Positions 7,581 through 15,115 of a stretch of 19,970 nucleotides of DNA are shown here, in pieces. The first letter of the stretch is position 1. Every line of letters starts with the position of its first letter. Made by a program: the position numbers and the translations under genes. Below the pieces are notes generated by a model. The model searched no databases. It was given only the letters and a program-made list of their open reading frames with translations, and was not told the DNA's origin. This DNA comes from Bacteroidota bacterium (GTDB lineage: Bacteria > Bacteroidota > Bacteroidia > Bacteroidales > B18-G4). Where the stretch lies: NCBI GenBank assembly GCA_003648575.1, contig QMPN01000026.1, positions 1-19,970 on the forward strand, given 5' to 3'.

Positions 7581-8315
7581 ATGATAAGGCGTACAATATA
7601 TATTATACTGATCATGTTTGTGGCACTTTCCTGCAACAAGTCCAATCCGGGCGATTGCTTCAAGAGTACGGGTGCCATCATCACAGAAAGCAGGGATGTG
7701 GATGCATTCCTGTATCTGAGTATGGAAAACAATGTTGATGTGTTTCTGACATACAGCCCCACCTATACAGTTGAGGTAATGGCAGGGAAAAATATCATCT
7801 CCGGCATCAAGACCACCGTACAGAATAAAACCCTCACTATTAAAAATGAAAATACCTGCAACTGGATCAGGAGTTACGAAAACCCCCTCGAAGTTTATAT
7901 AGGGGCACCAAAGCTGGACAGTATCGTATACAGCTCCTCCGGCAACCTCACTTCTACAAATTCCTTCATCGGTGATTCGATAAAACTCGACGTGCTTGAA
8001 GGGGCCGGCAGCATCAACCTCTGGGTTAACATGAACAGGACAATGTGGAATCTCCATTATGGTACCGTTGACCTGACGGTGAAAGGGCATTCACACATCA
8101 GCTATGTTTCTTCAGGAGGCTACGGACCAGCTGACCTGCGTGCGTTGGAAACAACATATACTTACCTGACCAGCATCAGCACCAACAACTGTTATGTTTG
8201 GGCCGGACTTGAACTCGAAGTCAAGATAGATAATGTAGGGGATGTTTATTATTTCGGCAACCCGCCCACAGTCACCTTATTGGGAACCGGGACCGGGAAG
8301 CTGTATAAACAATAG
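7581..8315 (+). CDS. DUF2807 'head GIN domain' lipoprotein
   Basis: This 244-residue predicted lipoprotein has a basic start, a hydrophobic stretch and the lipobox VALSC (Cys near residue 18). The body is right-handed beta-helix-like sequence typical of DUF2807 (putative auto-transporter adhesin, head GIN domain): a NVDVFLTYSPTYTVEVMAG strand pair, a VQNKTLTIKNEN turn, EVYIGAPKLDSIVYSSSGN, and the terminal GDVYYFGNPPTV followed by GTGTGKLYK. The family is common in Bacteroidota and its biochemical role is not established. The gene starts two bases after the PagL-like gene and is probably in the same transcript. It ends 46 bases before the 3' end of convergent proS. Confidence 0.82.
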   Translation: MIRRTIYIILIMFVALSCNKSNPGDCFKSTGAIITESRDVDAFLYLSMENNVDVFLTYSPTYTVEVMAGKNIISGIKTTVQNKTLTIKNENTCNWIRSYENPLEVYIGAPKLDSIVYSSSGNLTSTNSFIGDSIKLDVLEGAGSINLWVNMNRTMWNLHYGTVDLTVKGHSHISYVSSGGYGPADLRALETTYTYLTSISTNNCYVWAGLELEVKIDNVGDVYYFGNPPTVTLLGTGTGKLYKQ

Positions 8316-8333
8316 TGAGGAGTTCATCGATAG

Positions 8334-8361
8334 CCAGTTACCAGTAACCAATAACCAGCAA
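8334..8361. repeat. Four imperfect 7-base tandem repeats between convergent genes
   Basis: CCAGTTA, CCAGTAA, CCAATAA and CCAGCAA follow one another exactly, between the DUF2807 gene stop and the proS stop codon (8362-8364). Each unit fits CCARNWA. The array fills most of the 46-base intergenic gap. I see no terminator hairpin there. Confidence 0.7.
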
Positions 8362-9837
8362 CTAGTATGCTTTTGCGAAAACGACCCTTCTCTCCGAAGG
8401 CTTTCCGCTCAGGATGCATTTTCCAGCCTCTTTATCATCATCAAGTGGAATCAGGCGAATGGTAGCTTTGGTCTTATCTTTTATAGCCATTTCAGTTTCG
8501 TCGGTTCCATCCCAATGGGCATACACAAACCCGCCTTTATTCTCAATAATGTCTACAAACTCCTCCCAGGTATCAGCCCTGTGGGTATTGTCTTCCCTGA
8601 AGTTTATAGCCTTCTGGTAGAGGTTCTCCTGGATCTGCTCCAGCAGATGTTCTATTTTATGGTCTATATCTGCCATCTGCAAAACCTCTTTTTCGAGCGT
8701 ATCCCTGCGGGCAACCTCTATGGTTCCGTTCTCCATGTCGCGGGGGCCGATGGCCAGCCTTATTGGCACACCTTTAAACTCGTATTCGGCAAATTTCCAA
8801 CCCGGCTTCTGTGTATCCCTGTCGTCGAACTTTACAGAAATGCCACGTGCCTCAAGGGCTTTTTTGATCTCATTGGCTTTCACCGAGATCTCATCCAGTT
8901 GTTCTTGTTGCCTGTAAATAGGCACGATCACAACTTGTATAGGTGCCAGCTTCGGAGGCAATACCAAACCCTGGTCGTCGGAATGTGACATGATAAGTGC
9001 TCCCATCAGGCGTGTTGAGACGCCCCAGGAAGTGGCCCATACATAGTTAAGCTTGTTTTCTTTGTTCAGGAACTTCACATCGAAAGCCTTGGCAAAATTC
9101 TGTCCCAGAAAGTGTGATGTACCGCATTGAAGTGCTTTGCCATCCTGCATCAGTGCTTCGATACAAAAGGTTTCCACCGCTCCGGCAAAACGCTCACTGG
9201 CTGTCTTTACACCCTTCAGAACAGGAACAGCCATGAACTTCTCTGCAAAATCGGCATAGACATTCAGGATCAATTCTGTTTCCTTTTCTGCTTCTTCCCT
9301 GGTTTCATGGGCAGTATGTCCTTCCTGCCAGAGAAATTCGGTTGTACGTAGAAAAAGCCTGGTACGCATCTCCCAGCGAACAACATTGGCCCACTGATTC
9401 ACCAGTATCGGCAGATCACGGTACGATTGTATCCATTTCTTATATGTATCCCAGATGATCGTCTCCGAAGTAGGCCTTACAATAAGTTCTTCCTCGAGCT
9501 TTGCATCTTCATCTACAACGACCCCTTTGCCGTCTTCTGAAGCTTTAAGACGATAGTGGGTTACGACAGCACACTCCTTGGCAAATCCTTCGACATGTGC
9601 CGCTTCACGACTGAAAAATGATTTGGGGATAAAAAGAGGGAAGTAAGCATTGGAGTGGCCGGTGTCCTTGAACTTTTTATCAAGGGCTGCCTGCATTTTT
9701 TCCCATATCGAATAGCCGTAGGGCTTGATCACCATGCAACCCCTTACAGCTGAGTTCTCTGCAAGGTCTGCCTTGATCACGATATCGTTGTACCACTGGG
9801 AATAATTCTCTTCTCGGGTTGAAAAATCTTTGGCCAT
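8362..9837 (-). CDS. proS: Prolyl-tRNA synthetase (short, archaeal/eukaryote-like type)
   Basis: This class II synthetase charges tRNA-Pro in the cytoplasm. At 491 residues without the roughly 180-residue editing insertion, it is the ProS type shared by archaea, eukaryotes and many Bacteroidota. Visible are [11 protein letters not shown] (about 65-75), the proline/ATP-site motif RPTSE (121-125), motif 2 with [20 protein letters not shown] (154-173), the [12 protein letters not shown] segment, the anticodon-binding domain around [12 protein letters not shown], and the family's C-terminal tyrosine (VVFAKAY). The ATG at 9837 has a matching -7 box about 45 bases upstream. It stands alone on the - strand between two + strand units. 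Confidence 0.96.
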   Translation of the reverse strand: MAKDFSTREENYSQWYNDIVIKADLAENSAVRGCMVIKPYGYSIWEKMQAALDKKFKDTGHSNAYFPLFIPKSFFSREAAHVEGFAKECAVVTHYRLKASEDGKGVVVDEDAKLEEELIVRPTSETIIWDTYKKWIQSYRDLPILVNQWANVVRWEMRTRLFLRTTEFLWQEGHTAHETREEAEKETELILNVYADFAEKFMAVPVLKGVKTASERFAGAVETFCIEALMQDGKALQCGTSHFLGQNFAKAFDVKFLNKENKLNYVWATSWGVSTRLMGALIMSHSDDQGLVLPPKLAPIQVVIVPIYRQQEQLDEISVKANEIKKALEARGISVKFDDRDTQKPGWKFAEYEFKGVPIRLAIGPRDMENGTIEVARRDTLEKEVLQMADIDHKIEHLLEQIQENLYQKAINFREDNTHRADTWEEFVDIIENKGGFVYAHWDGTDETEMAIKDKTKATIRLIPLDDDKEAGKCILSGKPSERRVVFAKAY

Positions 9838-9880
9838 TTGAATTTTGGTATAGTATTTGCAATTTTAAGGATGAACGCTA

Positions 9881-9888
9881 CAAAATTA
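9881..9888 (-). promoter_or_regulatory. proS: Candidate Bacteroidota -7 box for proS
   Basis: On the - strand TAATTTTG matches TAnnTTTG, 43 bases before the proS ATG. It lies inside the shared upstream region with the divergent lipoprotein gene. For the + strand I see only TAGTATTTG at 9851-9859, which has one base too many between TA and TTTG. Confidence 0.4.
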
Positions 9889-9947
9889 ATAAAATGACGC
9901 ATACCCCACATAACAACACACCAAATATATACCGAAAGGAGTTAACC

Positions 9948-11447
9948 ATGAAAACTTATCTTATTTTATTTGTAATTGCAATCTTTTTTCTGAGCGCATG
10001 CTCAACGCAAAAAGATTCCGACATTGCTTATGATGATGTTTATTATTCCAGCAAATCGGAAAATATCCAGGCATCGAAAAAAGGCAATAAAAAAGAAGCA
10101 GCATATACTGCCTCTGAGGTATCTACTTCCAATGAGTATACCACCAGTCAGAATGCAAGCTCCAGTGAATTCGATTATGGGGATGAAAACACTTATTCCA
10201 CTACTGAATACTCGGAGAATGAATTTGAAATGGAAGAATACTACGACTACAGTTATGCTTCCAGGATAAGAAGGTTTCACGACCCCAACCCGGGATACAG
10301 TTATTACGATAACTACTATACTAACAACTATTATTATGAGAATGATCCCTGGACCTACGGGAACAGCATCTACGCCAATAGTTATTATGGATATCCTTCA
10401 TATTACGGACCCAGCCTTTCCATCGGGATTGGTTTTGGTTACGGTTTTGGTGTAGGCTTCGGATGGGGATGGCCATACTACGGATATGGATGGGGATACC
10501 CATACTACAGATATGGTTGGGGTGGTTACTACGGTTACGGCTGGGGTGGTTACTACGGCTGGGGTGGCTACGGATGCTGCTGCGGATACGGCTACTACCC
10601 AACACCATATTATTATAACAGCTACGATTACAACTCATATTACTATGGCCCGAGAAATGGCAGGGGTACCAACACCAATGGTACAGGTACCGCTTACGGC
10701 AGGGACAGCAGAAGCTTCGGTGAAAAATATGAAGACGCACTCGCAGTAGGACCCGGATCCAGAATGTCACAGGCAGATTCACCAGTCAGCAGTAGTGGTG
10801 GACGCCAGACGGCAGATGGATATACACCCGGCAGGACCGATCAGAGCGAACGCCAGCCACAGGCCAGCCAGCGCCAGGATGCATCGCATCAGGAACCGGG
10901 AGTATCCAGGCAAGAGCCTGCTGCAAGGCAAACACCTTCAGCAAGGCAGACACCCTCTGACACACGTTATTCAAAACCAGATAATAATAGCAGGACACCG
11001 CAAACATCAGAGCGATATGCCCAGAACTCTGCGAGCAGGCAAGCAAATAGTGTACGCCCCGAGCAGAGGTACAGCAAGCCTAAAGCATACGAAGCGCCTG
11101 ACCGTCGTACATCACCTTCACAGCGGTATAAAGCACCTGAAACACAGTCCAGGACAAATGTAAGTACCAGGCAACAAAGCCCGGGTACAGCCACCAGGCA
11201 GTCATCCAACATCAGGACCAGTGCTCCCAGCAATAACAGGAGCTATAGCAGTCCATCCAGGACACAGAGCAGGAGCTACTCACCGCCTACACGCTCAAGT
11301 AGCAGCAGGAGTTATTCTGCACCGAGCAGGAGCTCTTCATCACCATCACGCTCATCAGGCAGCATGTCAAGCCCATCTAGAAGTTCAGGATCGATGGGTG
11401 GAGGAAGCCGCAGTAGTGGTGGAGGAAGCCGAGGAGGCAGAAGGTAA
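9948..11447 (+). CDS. Low-complexity Tyr/Gly-rich lipoprotein of unknown function
   Basis: I do not recognise a conserved domain. The start is the ATG at 9948, which has AAAGGAG upstream and begins a clear lipoprotein signal (MKTYLILFVIAIFFLSAC, Cys18). An in-frame upstream ATG at 9819 would put the signal 43 residues inside, so it is rejected. The 499-residue protein has three zones: an acidic Ser/Tyr/Glu-rich part (about 20-110), a Tyr/Gly/Trp-rich core (about 110-235) with YGWGGYYGYGWGGYYGWGG and three adjacent Cys, and a long Ser/Arg/Gln/Pro/Thr-rich basic tail ending in GGSRSSGGGSRGGRR. Such composition suggests a disordered, sticky surface protein. The next gene, a FadL-type barrel, starts 29 bases later and is probably co-transcribed. 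Confidence 0.8.
   Translation: MKTYLILFVIAIFFLSACSTQKDSDIAYDDVYYSSKSENIQASKKGNKKEAAYTASEVSTSNEYTTSQNASSSEFDYGDENTYSTTEYSENEFEMEEYYDYSYASRIRRFHDPNPGYSYYDNYYTNNYYYENDPWTYGNSIYANSYYGYPSYYGPSLSIGIGFGYGFGVGFGWGWPYYGYGWGYPYYRYGWGGYYGYGWGGYYGWGGYGCCCGYGYYPTPYYYNSYDYNSYYYGPRNGRGTNTNGTGTAYGRDSRSFGEKYEDALAVGPGSRMSQADSPVSSSGGRQTADGYTPGRTDQSERQPQASQRQDASHQEPGVSRQEPAARQTPSARQTPSDTRYSKPDNNSRTPQTSERYAQNSASRQANSVRPEQRYSKPKAYEAPDRRTSPSQRYKAPETQSRTNVSTRQQSPGTATRQSSNIRTSAPSNNRSYSSPSRTQSRSYSPPTRSSSSRSYSAPSRSSSSPSRSSGSMSSPSRSSGSMGGGSRSSGGGSRGGRR
10518..10574 (+). repeat. Short tandem repeat coding for the Trp-Gly-Gly-Tyr-Tyr-Gly core
   Basis: The 17-mer TGGGGTGGTTACTACGG occurs at 10518-10534 and again at 10542-10558, offset 24 bases. 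A shortened third copy, TGGGGTGGCTACGG, starts at 10560. The repeats are in frame inside the Tyr/Gly-rich lipoprotein gene, so unit gain or loss would change only the length of that core. Confidence 0.65.
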
Positions 11448-11476
11448 ACCCACAATTAAACAGGAAAACAATAAAG

Positions 11477-12946
11477 ATGAAAAAGTATCTCATAACTTTA
11501 TTTCTAGCCACGCTTGTACCCCTGCTGGCGATAAACCAGAACGCAGTGGATGCTCTCAGGTACTCACAACTCAATATAGGAGGAAGCGCAAGGTTTGTGG
11601 CCATGGGGGGTGCCTTCGGGGCCCTGGGTGCCGACTTCACCGTAAGCAGCACCAATCCGGGCGGACTGGGAATCTATAAAAGCTCAGACTTCAGTTTCAC
11701 ACCTTCAGTACATGTGGGCAATACCAATTCACTGTACAATGGTTATAGCGGTCAGGATTCACGGACCAACTTTGCCATGGGCAATGCCGGTTATGTTTAT
11801 ACGGCCAAGTTAAGCAGCAGAGCAGCACAGAAAGGGTTTAGACACTTTCAGTTTGCCATGGGGATCAACAGGTTGAATGACTTCAACAGGCGTATGGTCA
11901 TGCAAGGAGAAAATACGGAAAACTCTTTGCTCGATACCTATGTGCAATATGCAGATGGAATTTATTATAAAGACATAGAAGATAACCGAGGCGGCCAGTA
12001 TGGCTTTGACCTTTACCCGGCATGGTGGACCTACCTGCTGGATGCTGACACAGCCACAAGTACATATTTCTCACCGATACCCAATGGTGGAACACTACAG
12101 CGAAAGATCGTCGACCAATGGGGATCTATGAACGAATGGACATTTGGATTTGGTGGCAACTACAGCGATATACTATACTTAGGCATGTCATTCAATATCC
12201 CATGGATAAGGTACTTTGAAAGATCAACCTATAGTGAAATGGATGTTGCCGATACCATATACGACTTCAATAGTTTCAATATTTACGACAGGCTCGAAAC
12301 CCGGGGAACAGGCTTCAACTTTAAGTTTGGCTTTATCCTGCGCCCTGCAGATTTCGTCAGGATCGGGGGTTCCATACATACACCGTCATGGTTCAATATG
12401 CGTGACTACTGGGATCGTACCATGGAATCAAACTTTGATAATGGTGACTATTACACCCAGGCATCACCTTATGGAAGCTATCGTTATAAATTAACTACCC
12501 CCCTAAGATTACAGGGTAGCCTGGCTTTCATCATAGGTAAATATGGGCTGATTAGCGGAGAATATGAATTTGTAGATTATTCCAAAGCTGTGTTCCGCTC
12601 CTATGATTACGGCTACTTTAACGAAAATAATGACATTGCAAACAGTTACTCAAAAGGCCACAACTTAAAGTTTGGGACCGAATGGAGAACAGGGCCGTTT
12701 AGTTTCCGTGCAGGTTATGCCTATCAGAACAGCCCCTATCAGGATGGGATCAATGATGGTGCCTTATCATCCTATTCAGGCGGAATCGGGTTTAAAGAGA
12801 AATTCTACTACCTCGACTTTGCCTATGTATATAGCAAAAAGATGGAAGATTATTACCTATACGGCACAGAAACCATCCAGGTAAACCCTGTACAAAATGA
12901 ACTTATCGACCATCGGTTTCTGGTAACTTTTGGTACCAGGTTCTAA
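11477..12946 (+). CDS. OmpP1/FadL/TodX-family outer-membrane transport protein
   Basis: The 489-residue protein has a signal peptide (residues about 1-20) followed by the N-terminal pattern of Bacteroidota OmpP1/FadL members: ALRYSQLNIGGSARFVAMGG, then a FGALGAD segment and SSTNPGGLGIYKSSDFSFTP. FadL-like barrels pass hydrophobic molecules across the outer membrane, and the N-terminal segment corresponds to the hatch. The rest is aromatic-rich alternating strand sequence, and the C-terminus HRFLVTFGTRF ends in Phe, as is common for barrels recognised by the BAM machinery. It follows the Tyr/Gly-rich lipoprotein by 29 bases and is closed by a strong intrinsic terminator. The cargo cannot be read from the sequence; 'hemin receptor', a name often given to relatives, is unsupported here. 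Confidence 0.88.
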   Translation: MKKYLITLFLATLVPLLAINQNAVDALRYSQLNIGGSARFVAMGGAFGALGADFTVSSTNPGGLGIYKSSDFSFTPSVHVGNTNSLYNGYSGQDSRTNFAMGNAGYVYTAKLSSRAAQKGFRHFQFAMGINRLNDFNRRMVMQGENTENSLLDTYVQYADGIYYKDIEDNRGGQYGFDLYPAWWTYLLDADTATSTYFSPIPNGGTLQRKIVDQWGSMNEWTFGFGGNYSDILYLGMSFNIPWIRYFERSTYSEMDVADTIYDFNSFNIYDRLETRGTGFNFKFGFILRPADFVRIGGSIHTPSWFNMRDYWDRTMESNFDNGDYYTQASPYGSYRYKLTTPLRLQGSLAFIIGKYGLISGEYEFVDYSKAVFRSYDYGYFNENNDIANSYSKGHNLKFGTEWRTGPFSFRAGYAYQNSPYQDGINDGALSSYSGGIGFKEKFYYLDFAYVYSKKMEDYYLYGTETIQVNPVQNELIDHRFLVTFGTRF

Positions 12947-12967
12947 ACCCTCATATATATTTCCAGG

Positions 12968-12996
12968 CCGCCTTCATGATATGGAGGCGGTTTTTT
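12968..12996 (+). terminator. Intrinsic terminator after the FadL-type gene
   Basis: CCGCCT (12968-12973) pairs with AGGCGG (12985-12990), and the stem extends inward by four more pairs (one G-T) to a three-base loop. Six T residues follow at 12991-12996. It lies 22 bases after the stop of the outer-membrane gene. Confidence 0.9.
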
Positions 12997-13046
12997 GTGC
13001 TTCCGTCTTTCAGAATTATAACTATATTTACAATTGAATACGCAGT

Positions 13047-13541
13047 ATGGAGAAGAAGCAACTCATTGAGATCATATGTATTATTGCCGGTGTAAGCCTC
13101 GCTATCAAGGCGATAGATTACATGCAATACTTTATCTCAGCACTTTTTCAACTTCTTGGTGAACAGAGTTATGTGCAATGGTATTACTTTTTCATCTACC
13201 TCTTCACTCTCACAGCATTTATTGGGATGGCTCTTCTGTTCATTACCCGCGCAGCCCCGATTTCCCAGGAGATCAGTAAGCGCCTTGACCCTTCCGACAT
13301 CCTCATCGACCTAAACTCCAGTACAACACTGGAGTATGCTTTGATCATTATTGGCGGTATCACCCTGATATCCGGATTATCTAATTTCCTCACCAATTTT
13401 ATCACTTCTCTCACTATGCGGGAAGAGTTTGCTATAAGTGGGAACATGATCTGGCTTTACGGTCTGATAAAAACCGTGCTGGGAATATTGGTGATCCTTT
13501 TTGCGAAGCCCCTTTCCGGGCTGGTCAAGAAGAAAAGCTAA
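13047..13541 (+). CDS. Small four-helix membrane protein of unknown function
   Basis: The 164-residue product has four probable membrane helices at about residues 7-27, 46-67, 97-118 and 133-155, a short cytoplasmic-looking loop with DPSDILIDLNSS between helices 2 and 3, and a Lys-rich C-terminus (LVKKKS). No known motif is recognised. The ATG at 13047 follows a terminator. A near-match to the -7 box, TATATTTA at 13023-13030, could drive it alone. Its TAA overlaps the TAG of the convergent TPR gene in four bases (CTAA). Gene-like length and a clean membrane topology support it as real. Confidence 0.75.
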   Translation: MEKKQLIEIICIIAGVSLAIKAIDYMQYFISALFQLLGEQSYVQWYYFFIYLFTLTAFIGMALLFITRAAPISQEISKRLDPSDILIDLNSSTTLEYALIIIGGITLISGLSNFLTNFITSLTMREEFAISGNMIWLYGLIKTVLGILVILFAKPLSGLVKKKS

Positions 13542-15034
13542 TTTACTGAGGAGTTTTTACGTTTATCTTTCAACCTGTTGAGTCCTGCTTTGGCTTTTTG
13601 CTGCATGCTGCGGCGATACTCCCTGTTCGGCATCCTGATACATCGCTTATATAAGTCTTCAGCCAGGTCATACTTCTCCTGCATTTCATATATGTTGCCA
13701 GTCTGCAAGGCAGCATTAGCGGCAAAATAATACAGCATATCTTCACCCTTGCTGATGGCCTCCTCGTACCAGGCGATTGCAGTTGCATGCTCACCCCTTG
13801 CATGGGCAATCCTGCCTTTGCGGTATGGGTATTCCACTCTGTCGCGATCGGACTCCAGCAAGCAATTAAAATTATCAAGCACGCTGTCGGCTTCAGGGTA
13901 GTATCCTCCATCGTACAGCAATCTGGCTCTCAGCAGGCAGGTATTGGGAAGCCTGCCTGATTCTGCCTCTGCCAGCGCCAGCTTATCGCCGTCAGCAAAA
14001 TCGTTCCCGTACCGGATCACCTTTTGCATGTATTCGTGGTATGCTTCAGTTTTGCCCTGCAGCAAGCAGTGCCAGCCCAGCTTTTGGTAGGCCTCCTTCA
14101 CGTATGCGTTGCCTTTAAAATTCATTGTAAAGCGAAGGAAATAAAGGTGGGCATCCTCATCCATTCTGTTCAGTTTGGCCAGGCCTGTCAGAAAATCCAG
14201 GTAGTAAAACGGGAAATATGCTTCTCCTTTCGGCCGGGCCAAAAGAAGTTCAATGGCCTCATCATTTCGAGAAGTGCGCATCAGGATCTTTGCCTTTGAA
14301 AATACCAGCATAAGATTTTCTGAAGTACCGTCACCGTAGTATGGCAATAGCTCCTGTGCTTTCAGCATATCGGCCTGCAGATTAAGTTCCACAAAACTGA
14401 TAAAGAAAAGGGCCTCATCGCGAAGGTATGGATAGCCGTCGGCATCTGCCCTATGGAGAACATCCAGGAGTTCATCCCTGCCCTGTTCTACAGATCCCCC
14501 CATGGAAAAAAGATTTGCTATCCAACGGTAGTTATCAGGTATGCTGCCGATCAGGGCATGCATGATTCCCAGGCCCACCTGGTCGGGCAAGAAGCCGGGA
14601 TGCAGTTCCCTGTTCTCCTCCAATAATAAAAAGGCACGCCGGATCTCCCTTCCAGCGGTAAAGTATTCTCCAAACTTTACCCTGGCAAAAGCCCACTGCA
14701 GGTATACCTGGGCAATCGTGGAGCGATACCAGGGTGAACTTTTATCTCCCTCTTTCAATAAATCGATGCGATCATTCAGGCGATGCTCCAGCTTGTTAAA
14801 TTCCGTTTCATTCTCCCCTACTATGATCGTCAGGAAATCAATGTAATTCTCAAGCAGAATGGGAACCAGGTTGCCAGGGTCATCGGATTTCACCGAATCC
14901 AGGACGATTCTGGCTTCTTCAAACCGCAGCGAGGTCACCAGGGCATGAGCCCTTTCACAGGATAGTGAATAATCATACTGCCCTGAAGCAGGTAATCCGG
15001 TGAGTACTATGAGAAGCCATAACAGCTGTTTCAT
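13538..15034 (-). CDS. Exported tetratricopeptide-repeat protein
   Basis: This 498-residue protein has a signal peptide ending near ASGQ (residue 19), so it is probably periplasmic. It is helical, with TPR-like units such as the C-terminal RKGRIAHARGEHATAIAWYE, AANAALQTGNIYEMQEKYDL and AEDLYKRCIRMP. The central segment GLGIMHALIGSIPDNYRW, then LFSMGGSVEQGRDELLDVL, resembles the IML2/TTC39 group of TPR proteins, though I cannot test this. TPR proteins act as protein-binding scaffolds; no enzyme motif is seen. An intrinsic terminator of the upstream operon lies directly before it (15062-15093), so it needs its own start or read-through. TACCTTTC within 15035-15061 (- strand) is one base off the -7 consensus. 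Confidence 0.82.
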   Translation of the reverse strand: MKQLLWLLIVLTGLPASGQYDYSLSCERAHALVTSLRFEEARIVLDSVKSDDPGNLVPILLENYIDFLTIIVGENETEFNKLEHRLNDRIDLLKEGDKSSPWYRSTIAQVYLQWAFARVKFGEYFTAGREIRRAFLLLEENRELHPGFLPDQVGLGIMHALIGSIPDNYRWIANLFSMGGSVEQGRDELLDVLHRADADGYPYLRDEALFFISFVELNLQADMLKAQELLPYYGDGTSENLMLVFSKAKILMRTSRNDEAIELLLARPKGEAYFPFYYLDFLTGLAKLNRMDEDAHLYFLRFTMNFKGNAYVKEAYQKLGWHCLLQGKTEAYHEYMQKVIRYGNDFADGDKLALAEAESGRLPNTCLLRARLLYDGGYYPEADSVLDNFNCLLESDRDRVEYPYRKGRIAHARGEHATAIAWYEEAISKGEDMLYYFAANAALQTGNIYEMQEKYDLAEDLYKRCIRMPNREYRRSMQQKAKAGLNRLKDKRKNSSVN

Positions 15035-15061
15035 GGGGAGGCCTTAGAAAGGTAAAGATAA

Positions 15062-15093
15062 GAAAAAGGGGTATGGCCTGTGGCCATACCCCT
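15062..15093 (-). terminator. Intrinsic terminator after the zinc-ribbon gene
   Basis: A perfect 11-base stem, GGGGTATGGCC (15068-15078) with GGCCATACCCC (15082-15092), has a three-base loop. Read on the - strand it is followed by a T-run (complement of 15067-15063). It lies 23 bases beyond the stop of the zinc-ribbon gene and ends the nif3 unit. Confidence 0.9.
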
Positions 15094-15115
15094 CAAATTA
15101 TAAAAACAATCTCTT

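Noticed and set aside
8242..8988. A 248-codon + strand open frame running across the DUF2807 3' end into proS
   Set aside because: It spans two well-supported genes and the heptamer repeat, has no recognisable domain, and is best explained as a shadow of proS.
9819..9947. 43-residue N-terminal extension of the Tyr/Gly-rich lipoprotein
   Set aside because: It would bury the lipoprotein signal inside the protein and overlap the proS start; the ATG at 9948 has a good ribosome-binding site.
10321..10782. Antisense open frame rich in Arg, Ser, Asn and His opposite the Tyr/Gly-rich core
   Set aside because: Its odd composition simply mirrors the repetitive codons of the lipoprotein on the other strand.
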